DNA from: Rhodopirellula bahusiensis
Lineage (GTDB): Bacteria; Planctomycetota; Planctomycetia; Pirellulales; Pirellulaceae
Assembly (NCBI RefSeq): GCF_002727185.1
Contig: NZ_NIZW01000018.1
Location: 103,063 to 167,062 of the forward strand
Reading direction: 5' to 3'
Length of the DNA stretch: 64,000 nt
The notes beneath the pieces were generated by a model. That model had not been told where the DNA came from, ran no database searches, and worked only from the letters and a program-made list of their open reading frames with translations. Shown here in pieces: positions 46,645 through 55,930 of the stretch (position 1 is the first letter of the stretch; every line of letters starts with the position of its first letter). The position numbers and the translations under genes are program-made.

Positions 46645-47733
46645 ATGCCGCATCAAACATCTTTCGCTGCGACGGCCATCTTGGTTGTCCTGACTGCGAC
46701 CATGACCACAACGCTTGCCCCGATCTCGTTCGGCGAGGATTCTCCCGCGCCATATTGGCGACTGAGCGAGACGGGCACGAACGTCAGTCTTCGTGGACTT
46801 TCCGCGGTCGACGATGATGTCATCTGGGCCAGCGGTGCGGCGGCGACCGTGATTCGCTCGCTCGATGGTGGCGAAACTTGGAAGCCGTGTGGCCCGGATG
46901 GCTACGGCGACTTGGAGTTCCGCTGCGTTTGTGCGTTCAGTGCCAACGATGCGTGCATCGCCAGTGCAGGAACGCCCGCCGTGTTGTTGCGAACCGAAGA
47001 CGGAGGCACCAGTTGGAAGGAAACCTATCGTGCCGAATCCGATGCGGCATTCTTCGACGCGATGCAGTTTTGGGATGCGGATCGCGGGCTGGCTGTCAGC
47101 GACCCCGTCGATGGACGGCTGTTGGTCGTCGAAACGAACGATGGCGGTCGGTCCTGGAAAAAGTTGTCAACCGAACTCCCGCTCGCTCGGCCAGGCGAAG
47201 CCGCGTTCGCAGCCAGCAACTCTTCGTTGTTGGTCGGTGAGGATGGCCGACTGTGGTTTGGAACTGGAGGTGCCGAGTCCGACACCAGCCGACTGTACAC
47301 TCGCTCGGGTTGGGACCAGCCTTGGCATGCCGTTTCAGTTCCCATGCCAAGCTCACAAGCCTCCGGCATCTTCGCCATTTGCCAAGGTCCAGCCATTGCC
47401 GGTGTTACGACTGCGACGCCGTTGTTCTGCGTGGGCGGTGACTACCGAGCCACGGAAACATCCGCGGTCACAGCTTGCATCAGCCTGGACGACGGAAGGA
47501 CTTGGCAGCATGTCACCGTTCAACCGGAGTCATTCCGAAGCGATGTCATGGAGATCCCCGAAGGCAGCCCGCTGGCCCGATTCCTGATCACGGTCGGACC
47601 GTCAGGGACCGATCTTTCCAACGATGGAATGAACTGGACTCCTTTCTCAGCCATCGGGTTCCACTGTTTATCCGCCGGCAAAACCAAAGTTTTCGCATGC
47701 GGCTCCGACGGCCGGTTCGCTCGATTGGAATAG
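46645..47733 (+). CDS. secreted BNR/YCF48-like repeat protein
   Basis: The ATG at 46645 gives a signal peptide (MPHQTSFAATAILVVLTATM) and a 362-residue protein built of BNR-type repeats with the signature S/T-x-D-G-G-x-T/S-W, seen as SLDGGETWKP, TEDGGTSWKE, TNDGGRSWKK and SLDDGRTWQH. This predicts a beta-propeller, as in sialidases and YCF48-type assembly factors. Without catalytic residues of glycosidases it is more likely an adhesion or assembly protein. The protein is exported. It ends 60 bases before the membrane adaptor gene on the same strand. Confidence 0.88.
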   Translation: MPHQTSFAATAILVVLTATMTTTLAPISFGEDSPAPYWRLSETGTNVSLRGLSAVDDDVIWASGAAATVIRSLDGGETWKPCGPDGYGDLEFRCVCAFSANDACIASAGTPAVLLRTEDGGTSWKETYRAESDAAFFDAMQFWDADRGLAVSDPVDGRLLVVETNDGGRSWKKLSTELPLARPGEAAFAASNSSLLVGEDGRLWFGTGGAESDTSRLYTRSGWDQPWHAVSVPMPSSQASGIFAICQGPAIAGVTTATPLFCVGGDYRATETSAVTACISLDDGRTWQHVTVQPESFRSDVMEIPEGSPLARFLITVGPSGTDLSNDGMNWTPFSAIGFHCLSAGKTKVFACGSDGRFARLE

Positions 47734-47793
47734 TCGGCCACTCGCGAAAACGGCGTCCTTCGGCGAAGGCCCCACAAATTTGGGGGCTGGATT

Positions 47794-49935
47794 ATGCTGG
47801 GGGGCATGAACCGTTCCGATGCCTCCGCCGCTGCTTCCGTTCCCTCGGGTGAATCCGATGCGCGGACGGTTTCGCCCCAGCACGTGGTGGATCAAATCGC
47901 GAAAGAGGCTCGGGACGAGGCGGATTTCCTGCACCGTTTGGCGGCGCACTTGGGCGAGACGTTTTCGGCGGCTGTCGTGGCCGTCCAAGACGCTTCGTTC
48001 CCGCAACCTCGCATGCTGGTCCGCGAAGAATCCATCGCCGCGAGATTGGACCGATCCAAGTTGCGAGCACAGATTGACGCGGTGTCTCCCGCCGTGGCTT
48101 CGTTTGCGATGGGTTTGAAAACCGACGCAATCAAACAAACTGAAAGTTCGCCAGCCATCACCGCGATCGGGGTCGAGCTCCTGCCCGCGCCTCAATCGGC
48201 GAAAGTGTTGGTCATCCAAGCGACGGAATTGCCCGCCGGGGAAGTGTTGGCGGCGATGAAGTCGCTCGGCGATTTCGCCGTCGCGGCTCGCCAGACGATG
48301 GGAACTGCAGAAAACAACGACGACCGGCCCGGCCAGACTTCGCAAACCTTGTCGGTTCCCGAAACGGGACCGCGATCGCTGGCCAGCGCGTTCAATTCGT
48401 CGCAAGGAATTCGCGCCGCGTTGAGGGCATTCCATGCGGACCTGGATCCCACCGCGACCGCTTACCGAATCGCGTCGGAACTTCCACGTTTGCTGCCGTG
48501 CGAACGTGCTGTCGTGCTGCTTGCAAAAAACGCGTCTGCCCGCCGGCCAAATTTCAAGGTCGCTGCGATCAGCGGTTCGTCCGTGATCGATCGACGATCG
48601 CCGCTAATTCGCTCGATGAACCAATTGGCGAACACCGTTTCGGTTCTGAAGCGGCCGTTGATCCTGCCTCCTTCAGCCAGCACTGACGCGACAGATCCGG
48701 CCGCGTTGTCACCTCAGTTGGTGCCGCCGCTGGAAACGTACTTGGACGAATCCGGTGTGTTGTCGGTGGCGGTGATCCCATTGTTCGAATCCGTCGAAGA
48801 CACGACGTCCGCCGCTGGAGTCGCCTCGCCTGATGAGTCGAACGAGGACGCTCGCGAAAAACGGCGCCACGAATCGATGCCGATCGCGATGTTGATGCTC
48901 GAGACGTTCTCGGGTGAACCGGCCACGTCGATCACTCCCGCCATGGTCGAAGTCGCCGAGGAATCCTCCACCGCGATCAGCAATGCGAACCGCTATGCAA
49001 ACGTGTTCGCCCTGCCGGTCCGACGCCCCGCTGCCGCCGCGACTCGCCGGGCAACCCGGCACTGGATCTTGGCGATCTGCCTGCTGATTCTCACTGGTTT
49101 GCTGGCCGGTTGGTTTGTTCATGTCGATCACCACGTCGTCGCGACCGGGGTGGCTCGCCCCACAATTCGGCAAGCGATCTTCGCGGGAATCGATGGGATC
49201 GTCGACGAGCTGAACGTGAAAGATGGCGACGTGGTCAAGCAAGGCGACGTGCTGATCCAGCTCGACAACGCCGAATTGACTCGCGAAGCCGAGGCATTGT
49301 CTGGGCAACTCGCGACCGCCACACAAAAACTGAGTTCGATCCGAGCGATGTTGCTGGCCGCGACCGCCGACGCTCGTGATTCCGCGCAGAGCATTCTCGA
49401 ACAACAAACGCTCGAAAACCAAATCGAATCGCTGAACAAGCGGCTTGAAATCAACCGTGAAATGAAAGCGATGCTTTCGATCAAAGCCCCCTTTGACGGG
49501 CAAGTCGTCGGGTGGCGATTGAACGAACAATTGAGCGACCGCCCCGTGTCTCGGGGCGATCGCTTGTTCGCCTTGGTGCAACACGATGGACCGTGGGAGC
49601 TAGAACTGAAGCTCGAAGAAACACGAGCAGGCGAAGTCATCGACCGACACGCGGCCGGGCAAACGCTTCCTATTCAATTCGCCATTGAGACTCGACCGAC
49701 GGAGACCTTCGAAGCGAACGTTTCAACCATCGGCGGAGTCGCTCGCAAGCGTGCCGACGGTCGGAACGTCGTGGACATCATCGCGAAAATCGATGACATC
49801 CCAAAAGGCGGTTTTCGCGGGGATGCAGAGGTCACGGCAAAGATCGTTTGCGGACGTCGCCGGTATCTGGCCAGTGCGCTCGACGACGTGGTCGCTTGGT
49901 TCCATCGCAACGTTCTGTTTCGGTTTCGGACATGA
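47794..49935 (+). CDS. GAF-like and HlyD-type membrane fusion protein
   Basis: A 713-residue protein with a long cytoplasmic N-terminus (about 420 residues) that includes two GAF-like stretches (about 25-160 and 230-400), one TM at about residues 424-442 (WILAICLLILTGLLAGWFV) and a periplasmic HlyD/AcrA-type adaptor part. The adaptor shows the lipoyl-like IFAGIDGIVDELNVKDGDVV, the coiled-coil hairpin (about 485-565) and SIKAPFDGQVVGWRLNE. A membrane adaptor usually links an inner-membrane transporter to an outer-membrane channel. The start may be ATG 47794 or ATG 47806, the latter preceded by a G-rich stretch. The gene overlaps the M50 gene by four bases (ATGA). Confidence 0.85.
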   Translation: MLGGMNRSDASAAASVPSGESDARTVSPQHVVDQIAKEARDEADFLHRLAAHLGETFSAAVVAVQDASFPQPRMLVREESIAARLDRSKLRAQIDAVSPAVASFAMGLKTDAIKQTESSPAITAIGVELLPAPQSAKVLVIQATELPAGEVLAAMKSLGDFAVAARQTMGTAENNDDRPGQTSQTLSVPETGPRSLASAFNSSQGIRAALRAFHADLDPTATAYRIASELPRLLPCERAVVLLAKNASARRPNFKVAAISGSSVIDRRSPLIRSMNQLANTVSVLKRPLILPPSASTDATDPAALSPQLVPPLETYLDESGVLSVAVIPLFESVEDTTSAAGVASPDESNEDAREKRRHESMPIAMLMLETFSGEPATSITPAMVEVAEESSTAISNANRYANVFALPVRRPAAAATRRATRHWILAICLLILTGLLAGWFVHVDHHVVATGVARPTIRQAIFAGIDGIVDELNVKDGDVVKQGDVLIQLDNAELTREAEALSGQLATATQKLSSIRAMLLAATADARDSAQSILEQQTLENQIESLNKRLEINREMKAMLSIKAPFDGQVVGWRLNEQLSDRPVSRGDRLFALVQHDGPWELELKLEETRAGEVIDRHAAGQTLPIQFAIETRPTETFEANVSTIGGVARKRADGRNVVDIIAKIDDIPKGGFRGDAEVTAKIVCGRRRYLASALDDVVAWFHRNVLFRFRT

Positions 49936-52253
49936 ACCCGGGTGTCACTTCATCGACTCAGCGTCCGCTGGGCGTGCATCACAAGGTCGGGTTGAAAGCC
50001 GTCCGGGTCTCGCATCGTCATTCGGGTTGGGTGGTCGTTCACGATGCCATCGCGGGCAAGTATCACCGGCTTCGCGAAGACGAATACTTTTTGCTGACGT
50101 TGTTGGACGGGCGATGCAGCCTCGATGAACTGCGAGACCACTACCAGGAACGCTATCCCAATCGCCGAGTTCGGTCGAACCAGATCAACGCGTTGCTGTT
50201 TCGTTTTCACGAGAGCGGGCTGACGACCAGCCACGCTGCCATGCAAGGCGATCCGCTGCTCAAGCGAGCCGACAACGATCGTCGTCAGAAACGTTGGGCG
50301 TTGGCTTCGCAGTGGTTGTTCATGCGGTTCCCTGGAATCGATCCGGCGCCCGTCATGCGAGTGCTGATGCCAGTTGTGCGTCCCCTGCTGACTCCGTTTG
50401 GTGTGGCCGCCATGTTCGCGTTGGTGGTCTCCGCCGCGGTGATGATGTTGGTTCATCGCCAGCGATACATCGCAGAACTGCCCGCGTCACACGAATGGCT
50501 GACGATGCAGAATGCGATGATTCTGGCGGGAGTGATCGCGGCGACCAAGATCGCTCATGAACTTGGTCACGCTGTGGTGTCCGAGCGATTTGGGGCGAAG
50601 TGCCGATCGATCGGACCGATGTTGCTGGTGTTCACCCCGGCGTTGTACTGCGACACCAGCGGATCGTGGATGATCCCCAGTCGCCTTCGCCGGGCGGCGG
50701 TCGCGATGGCGGGAATCGCCACAGAAGTCGTGATCGCTTCCATCGCAGCCTGGGTGTGGTTGCGAACTCCGGCGGGTCTCACGCACACGATTGCATCGCA
50801 CGTGATGGTGGTTTGTGGAATCAGCACGGTTGTCTTCAACGCCAATCCATTGCTGCGATACGACGGCTATTACCTGCTTTCCGATCTGACCGACATGCCC
50901 AACCTGGCTCAACGAGCCCAACGGCGGTGGGGAAGTTTCCTGGCGTCGATCTTTCTAGGCGTGAAGGCATCCGACTCCAACGAATCCGCCGACCGATCAC
51001 CTTGGTTGCTGGTCTATGCCGTTGCCTCGATGGCTTACCGTTGGATCTTGATGGCCACGATCATCGGGTTCATCTGGGTCTCGCTTCGCCCCTACGGGTT
51101 AGAAATCGTCGGTCAATTGCTCGCTCTGTTTGCCGTGACAACGATGCTTTGGTCAGCGATGATTCCGCTGCGTCGTTTTTGGAGAAACCCTGTGAACCGC
51201 CGAAAGATGCGTCCCCGCCGAGCGTTTGCCTGGGGTGTCTTGCTGATCGCGATCGGCTACGCGGGAACCATTCCGCTTCCTCGCCAAGTTGTTTCCACCG
51301 TTCGTTTTTTGCCCGAGCAAGAAACGCGTGTGCACCTGACAACACCAGGTGTCTTGCGTGATCTCCATGTTGAACCAGGTCAAAAGGTTTCTCGCGGTGA
51401 TGTGTTGGCGGAACTTTCCAATCCAGAGATAGAACTCGAGGTGCTAGACGCCGAAAGCGATGTCGCCGAACAAACCTTGCGACTGGAAGGGCTTCGGGCT
51501 TCGCAAACATTGGTCCCGGAAGCCAGTTCGCAATTGCCCGCCGCAGAAGCCTTGCTGGATGAGATGCGAACTCGATTGTCATCTGCGAAACGCCGACGTG
51601 ATTCGCTCACCATCACTGCACCTTGCGATGGGATCGTGATGGTCGCACAAAGCAACCCGCAATCAGCGGCCGAGTCATCACTGGACTCCGACGCCAATCC
51701 ACTGGATCTCGGTCCGGGGTTCAATCCGGCGATGGACCGCACTTCGGTCCGTTTAACCTCTTGGTCAGGCTACCCCACGGCGAGAGAAAACAGCGGGTGC
51801 TTGTTGCAAGCCGGAACAGAATTACTCAGCATCGCTTCGGTGAGTCAGCCCTCTGATAGACAGTCAGCCGAGTCGCAGAACGAGACATCTGTTCGCTGGC
51901 GAGCTGAAGCGGTCATTCGTTCGGTCCAACGTCAGCGAATCAAAATCGGCGACGAAACGGTTTTGATTCGCGATGCCTCGCCCGACCGAATTCTTCGCGG
52001 ATGCGTCGTTCAGATTTCCGAAGAAACTTACGATCCACGAATCGATGCGCCTCGTCGCGACCACCAGCGAGCCGATCAAGCGGTACGAACTCCCGAAACC
52101 AGCTACGTCGTCGCGATTGCAATGAGCAAATCCGACACGGCCCCCTCCACATGCGTCGCGGGGACATCCGGCAGAGCGAAAACCACGGTCAATTCGGCCT
52201 CAATTTGGCAAAGATTCTACGAACTTCTTTCAAGTTTGTTCCGTTTTCAATAA
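49932..52253 (+). CDS. PqqD-like / M50 metalloprotease / HlyD-like membrane protein
   Basis: A 773-residue protein that combines three parts. Residues about 20-95 resemble a PqqD-type peptide-binding domain (HDAIAGKYHRLREDEYFLLT, then DGRCSLDELRDHYQERYP). Residues about 140-450 form a membrane domain of the site-2 protease (M50) family, with the zinc motif HELGH (His209-His213) and NPLLRYDG (Asn305, Asp311). A C-terminal HlyD-like part (about 470-720) has TTPGVLRDLHVEPGQKVSRG and a coiled coil. It probably works with the GAF-HlyD protein to process and export a peptide or protein. ATG at 49932 overlaps the upstream stop. Confidence 0.88.
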   Translation: MNPGVTSSTQRPLGVHHKVGLKAVRVSHRHSGWVVVHDAIAGKYHRLREDEYFLLTLLDGRCSLDELRDHYQERYPNRRVRSNQINALLFRFHESGLTTSHAAMQGDPLLKRADNDRRQKRWALASQWLFMRFPGIDPAPVMRVLMPVVRPLLTPFGVAAMFALVVSAAVMMLVHRQRYIAELPASHEWLTMQNAMILAGVIAATKIAHELGHAVVSERFGAKCRSIGPMLLVFTPALYCDTSGSWMIPSRLRRAAVAMAGIATEVVIASIAAWVWLRTPAGLTHTIASHVMVVCGISTVVFNANPLLRYDGYYLLSDLTDMPNLAQRAQRRWGSFLASIFLGVKASDSNESADRSPWLLVYAVASMAYRWILMATIIGFIWVSLRPYGLEIVGQLLALFAVTTMLWSAMIPLRRFWRNPVNRRKMRPRRAFAWGVLLIAIGYAGTIPLPRQVVSTVRFLPEQETRVHLTTPGVLRDLHVEPGQKVSRGDVLAELSNPEIELEVLDAESDVAEQTLRLEGLRASQTLVPEASSQLPAAEALLDEMRTRLSSAKRRRDSLTITAPCDGIVMVAQSNPQSAAESSLDSDANPLDLGPGFNPAMDRTSVRLTSWSGYPTARENSGCLLQAGTELLSIASVSQPSDRQSAESQNETSVRWRAEAVIRSVQRQRIKIGDETVLIRDASPDRILRGCVVQISEETYDPRIDAPRRDHQRADQAVRTPETSYVVAIAMSKSDTAPSTCVAGTSGRAKTTVNSASIWQRFYELLSSLFRFQ

Positions 52254-52398
52254 CGGTCGTATCTTCCTGCCATTGCTGGACTTTCGTTGTCCGATTGATA
52301 CAATGGATTGCCCACCTTTTTGACGACGACGGGCACAGATACGCTTTGCTACAAGCTCCGTCAGTTGTCACCCACCTAGACCGAACAATCGTTCTTCC

Positions 52399-52403
52399 AG
52401 GAG
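52399..52403 (+). promoter_or_regulatory. ribosome binding site deciding a TTG start
   Basis: AGGAG lies eight bases upstream of the TTG at 52412. Together with the signal peptide that begins there, it fixes the start of the cupredoxin-like gene, since the frame is open far upstream into the M50 gene. Confidence 0.75.
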
Positions 52404-52411
52404 AAACCCCC

Positions 52412-53185
52412 TTGAATATTCGTCCCCTGATTGCTGGCACCGTTGCGACGTGTGCTCTGACCGCGTCGATGGCGATGGCCGAAACCGGAACGTTGAAAAT
52501 GCGTTTTGTTTTGGACGCCCCGAACGCCCCCGAAGTTGGAAAGATCGATCCAAACAAAGACATCGACTTCTGTGGCAAGCACGACATTCCCAACGAAAAG
52601 TTGATGGTCGATGCTGAATCCAAAGGCATCAAGAATGTTTTGGTTTACGTTTACACCGGACGTGGCGGCACGAAGTTGGACGACGTTCCGGCCAAGAATG
52701 AAACGCACGAATTGGCCAACGACGAATGTCGCTTCCAACCTCACTACGTGATCGCACAAACTGGCGACACGCTGAAGATCACCAACCCCGATCCCGTCGG
52801 TCACAACGCGAATCTGAACTTCTTCGCCAACAAGGCTGAGAACTTGATGATTCCTGCCGGAGCTGAGAAAGAAGTCGCTCTCGAAAAACCTGAACCAGCC
52901 GCTATCCCAGTCGAATGCAACATTCACCCTTGGATGCGTGCCTACGTCGTCGTGTTGGAACACCCCTACGCTGCCGTCAGCGATGAAGATGGAACGCTGA
53001 CCATTGAAGGCATTCCTACTGGCGAGGTCATGTTCCGCGTTTCGCACGAAGCCGGCAAAATCGACGAAGTCAAAATTGACGGTTCCGAGGAATCTTGGCG
53101 CCGTAGTCGCTTTGAACTCGACATTAAAGCTGGCATGAACGACATCGGTGATGTCTTGGTTCCAGCAGATGCGTTGTCGCTGTAA
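52412..53185 (+). CDS. secreted cupredoxin-like protein
   Basis: The 257-residue protein begins with a signal peptide (MNIRPLIAGTVATCALTASM, cleavage near AMAE) and contains a cupredoxin fold with the type 1 copper ligands His131 (VGHNANLNFF), Cys169, His172 and Met175 (CNIHPWM), followed by a carboxypeptidase-regulatory-like strand set (DGTLTIEGIPTGEVMFRVSH). It is expected to be an electron carrier or copper protein outside the cytoplasm. The start is a TTG at 52412, supported by AGGAG eight bases upstream. Same strand as the M50 gene, 158 bases behind it. Confidence 0.88.
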   Translation: MNIRPLIAGTVATCALTASMAMAETGTLKMRFVLDAPNAPEVGKIDPNKDIDFCGKHDIPNEKLMVDAESKGIKNVLVYVYTGRGGTKLDDVPAKNETHELANDECRFQPHYVIAQTGDTLKITNPDPVGHNANLNFFANKAENLMIPAGAEKEVALEKPEPAAIPVECNIHPWMRAYVVVLEHPYAAVSDEDGTLTIEGIPTGEVMFRVSHEAGKIDEVKIDGSEESWRRSRFELDIKAGMNDIGDVLVPADALSL

Positions 53186-53320
53186 GGCCACACCGCCACA
53201 TCAAACATTCGATCGGCGTCGTTTTTCAAACGATGCCGATTTTTTTGCGCGCCGATCGTCAAACACTAACTGGACCCCAGTACTGCAGAAGTCCGTGGTT
53301 CACTCAAGCGAAGCGTTTGC

Positions 53321-54094
53321 TCAAGTCCCGCGGCGGTTGCCGTACCAACGAATTTGCATGCGGTCGCAGTAGCGATAGCCACGTGACTCGGCCAGTGGTT
53401 CCAACCATGGACGAGCGGCGTCGAGTTGTTCGACGGAGATCCCTTGCGGCATCAACCAGACCGAATGCGCCGGGACAGCCAACTGCCCGACGACTTCATC
53501 GATCTCGGCCATTTCTTCGGACGAGTCGACTACGAACTTCACTTGGGTCGCTTTCGCAGACCGGATCAATTGCTTCATCGTGTCGATCGGCAACCTTCGT
53601 TCGGCGTGCAGTTTTGCCCAACGCGCATGATCTGCCGCATCAGGGGTGCTGGCCCGAAGCTTGGGACTCAGCGAAAGCAAATCACAACTCACACCCGGAT
53701 CGACGGTGCCGGCGGTTTCGATCGTGACGTGATTCCCCGCCGCTCGCAGTTGGTCGACCAGACTCACCATTCCTTTGGCAATCAGCGGTTCCCCTCCGGT
53801 CAGCACGACGTGCTTCACGCCCGACTCCGCGACCAAATGCAACAACGATTCGATCGACTGAGACGTGCCTTCGGGTTTCCAAGAAGCGTAGGGAGTGTCA
53901 CAGAACCAGCACCGCAAGTTGCATCCACTCGTCCGGATGAAGACGCTTTCGGTGCCCGTCAATTCACCTTCGCCCTGAAGGCTGACGAAGGTTTCCGATA
54001 TCAGCAGCGATGACGCGGAGGCGCGAGCGTCCCCCGGGGTTTCCGCCAAGTTCTCAGCGGGTAAAACATCAACTGAATGATCGACCGATTTCAA
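53321..54094 (-). CDS. queE: 7-carboxy-7-deazaguanine synthase (radical SAM)
   Basis: QueE performs the ring contraction that makes 7-carboxy-7-deazaguanine, a queuosine precursor. The radical SAM cluster motif CNLRCWFC is followed by [11 protein letters not shown] and the S-adenosylmethionine-binding block [11 protein letters not shown], and the N-terminal [20 protein letters not shown] matches QueE. A TTG at 54094 is the preferred start (257 residues); TTG 54049 is an alternative and the open frame to 54226 would overlap queF. It is divergent from queF, the later queuosine gene, 34 bases away. Confidence 0.92.
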   Translation of the reverse strand: MKSVDHSVDVLPAENLAETPGDARASASSLLISETFVSLQGEGELTGTESVFIRTSGCNLRCWFCDTPYASWKPEGTSQSIESLLHLVAESGVKHVVLTGGEPLIAKGMVSLVDQLRAAGNHVTIETAGTVDPGVSCDLLSLSPKLRASTPDAADHARWAKLHAERRLPIDTMKQLIRSAKATQVKFVVDSSEEMAEIDEVVGQLAVPAHSVWLMPQGISVEQLDAARPWLEPLAESRGYRYCDRMQIRWYGNRRGT

Positions 54095-54128
54095 ACGACA
54101 CCGCGTTTCTAGAAGTGAACCAAAGCAC

Positions 54129-54494
54129 GTGAGCGACTCAGCCTCTTTTCGAGACACACTCGAAGTTTTCGATAACCCCGCCCCGACGCGAAATTTCACG
54201 ATCGAGCATTTTTGCCCGGAATTCACGTCAGTTTGCCCGAAAACCGGACAACCCGACTACGGAACGATCGTTTTCACGTACGTTCCCGATCGCGTTTGTG
54301 TGGAGCTGAAGAGCTTGAAAATGTACTTGCAGAAATTCCGCAACGAAGGAATTTTCTACGAGCAAGTCACCAATCGGATTTTGGACGACTTTGTCGCTGT
54401 CGTCCAGCCTCGCAAAGTCACGGTCGAAAGCAAATGGACGCCACGCGGCGGCCTGAACAGCAACATCATCGTGACTTACCCCGACCCAGCCTGA
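54129..54494 (+). CDS. queF: NADPH-dependent 7-cyano-7-deazaguanine reductase
   Basis: QueF reduces preQ0 to preQ1. The 121-residue protein is the short type I form. It shows the active-site block [15 protein letters not shown] with the nucleophilic Cys and acidic partner, [17 protein letters not shown] (the QueF E-L-K-S-x-K-x-Y motif) and [16 protein letters not shown]. The start is a GTG at 54129. It is divergent from queE, so both likely share control. No queC or queD was seen in the window. Confidence 0.95.
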   Translation: MSDSASFRDTLEVFDNPAPTRNFTIEHFCPEFTSVCPKTGQPDYGTIVFTYVPDRVCVELKSLKMYLQKFRNEGIFYEQVTNRILDDFVAVVQPRKVTVESKWTPRGGLNSNIIVTYPDPA

Positions 54495-54564
54495 TTCAAA
54501 TCTCGGGCCGGTTCTGATCACGGCTCGGAGTCCTCTGTCCTTCCCCACCAACCCCGCCTGCGCC

Positions 54565-55575
54565 ATGTCCTCCGTCATTCTGTCTGGTTTCGCTGACGAA
54601 TCTGCTTTCTCGAAGAAGGCCAACGAACAATTTGCCGCGCTCGCCGCGATCGGTCTGCAAAATTACTCCATCCGGTTCGTCGACGTCGGCAACGGCATCA
54701 AGAACGTGATGATGCTGGAACCTTCCGAAATCGAGACGCTTCAGAAACTGCACAAAGAATACGGCATGTCGGTCAGCAGCATTGGCTCGCCGATCGGCAA
54801 AGTGAAGTTGCAGGACGTTGAAGACGGCACATCCAACAAGTTTGTCCCCTTCGAAAAGTACCTCGCCGAAGACGTCCAAATCGCATGCGATCGAGCTGAG
54901 GCGTTCGATTGCAAACTGCTTCGTGGTTTCGCTTTCTACCACCCCAAAGGAACAGCTCCAGAAGATCACATCGACCAGGTTTCCGATCAACTCGGACAAA
55001 TCGCCGAAGCTTGTGACAAACGAGGCCTGACGTTTGGATTGGAAGTCGAAGCCAACTTGGTCGGGCAAACTGGCGACCTGCTCGCCGCTATCGCTGAAAA
55101 AGTGAACAACCCGGCTCTCGTCACGATCTTTGACGGAGCCAACATGGTGATGCAAGGTTTGACATCGGACCAGGTTTACGCACAGTACGAAGCCATGAAA
55201 CCATCGCTCGGTTGGTTGCACATCAAAGACTACAAAGACCCATCGCTGAACGGCCGCGTCGATCACGTCGACGAAGAATCCGCCAGCCACTTTGTTCCCG
55301 CCGACCAAGGCGACAGTGCTCACGAGCGAGTCTTCGAAGACCTGAAAACATTCCTGCCAACACTCGCCGATCGAATGTCACGACGCGGCGTGGAAGGCAT
55401 CTATCTCGACCTCGAACCTCACGTTCGCGGCGGCGGCCAATTCGGCGGCTTCAGCGGTCCCGATGGATTCGGCATCGCCGCACGCGGTTTGTGCCGCGTG
55501 CTCGACAAAGTCGGCATCGACTATCACTTGCGAACGTTCGAAGACCTGGAAGCCGCCAAGGCTCAACAGGCCTGA
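54565..55575 (+). CDS. sugar phosphate isomerase/epimerase family TIM-barrel protein
   Basis: A 336-residue protein of the xylose-isomerase-like TIM-barrel superfamily (AP endonuclease 2 type). Features are SGFADESAFSKKANEQFAAL at the N-terminus, AFDCKLLRGFAFYHPKG, the metal-site strands GLTFGLEVEANLVGQTG and VTIFDGANMVMQG, LHIKDYKDP, and EGIYLDLEPHV near the C-terminus. Substrate is unknown; relatives act on sugars or inositols. ATG at 54565. It is followed by the second copy of the 226-bp element and converges on glgB. Confidence 0.88.
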   Translation: MSSVILSGFADESAFSKKANEQFAALAAIGLQNYSIRFVDVGNGIKNVMMLEPSEIETLQKLHKEYGMSVSSIGSPIGKVKLQDVEDGTSNKFVPFEKYLAEDVQIACDRAEAFDCKLLRGFAFYHPKGTAPEDHIDQVSDQLGQIAEACDKRGLTFGLEVEANLVGQTGDLLAAIAEKVNNPALVTIFDGANMVMQGLTSDQVYAQYEAMKPSLGWLHIKDYKDPSLNGRVDHVDEESASHFVPADQGDSAHERVFEDLKTFLPTLADRMSRRGVEGIYLDLEPHVRGGGQFGGFSGPDGFGIAARGLCRVLDKVGIDYHLRTFEDLEAAKAQQA

Positions 55576-55930
55576 GCCGAGGCCGGCGACAAAGTCTTCG
55601 TCGCCCCAAAGCAATCTCCCACTTCACGTAGGACGGGCACTCTTGCCTTTTTATACCCCACATCTCGAAACACCAAAGATTAGTGTCCGATCAGAGTGGA
55701 TTAGTGTTCCACCAGAGCGGTCAAGGGAACACTAATCGCCGCTAATCAAACACCAATGATTCCTCGGCAAGGGATGTTTAGCCTTAAACCGCTTGTATTC
55801 CCAGCGCAAGCGGCTCTCAAAAGATGTGGGGTACAAAAAGGCACTCTTGCCCGTCCACACAACGAACCGCCTTGCTCATGTGTCGGTCAAGAGTAGCCAA
55901 CCTACGTGGGGAACGCTGTTTGGCGTCTGA
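55576..55930. other. intergenic region filled by the second 226-bp element
   Basis: The gap between convergent genes holds the MITE-like element (55631-55856) plus short flanks. The flanks, about 55 and 74 bases, show no gene, terminator or repeat that I can identify. Confidence 0.6.
55631..55856. mobile_element. 226-bp MITE-like element, copy 2
   Basis: Same length and arrangement as the copy at 45860-46085, with four differences in 226 bases. It begins ggacgggcactcttgccttt and ends gcactcttgcccgtcc; 35-base terminal inverted repeats match at about 30 positions. The flanks differ from those of copy 1 beyond a short shared run before the left end (ca-c/t-a/g-ta), so the two copies are separate insertions rather than a large duplication. 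No coding potential. Confidence 0.78.

Noticed and set aside
53321..54094. Radical SAM gene as part of a peptide-modification system with the PqqD-like/M50 protein
   Set aside because: The motifs and the divergent queF neighbour identify it as queE; no connection to the M50 locus is supported.
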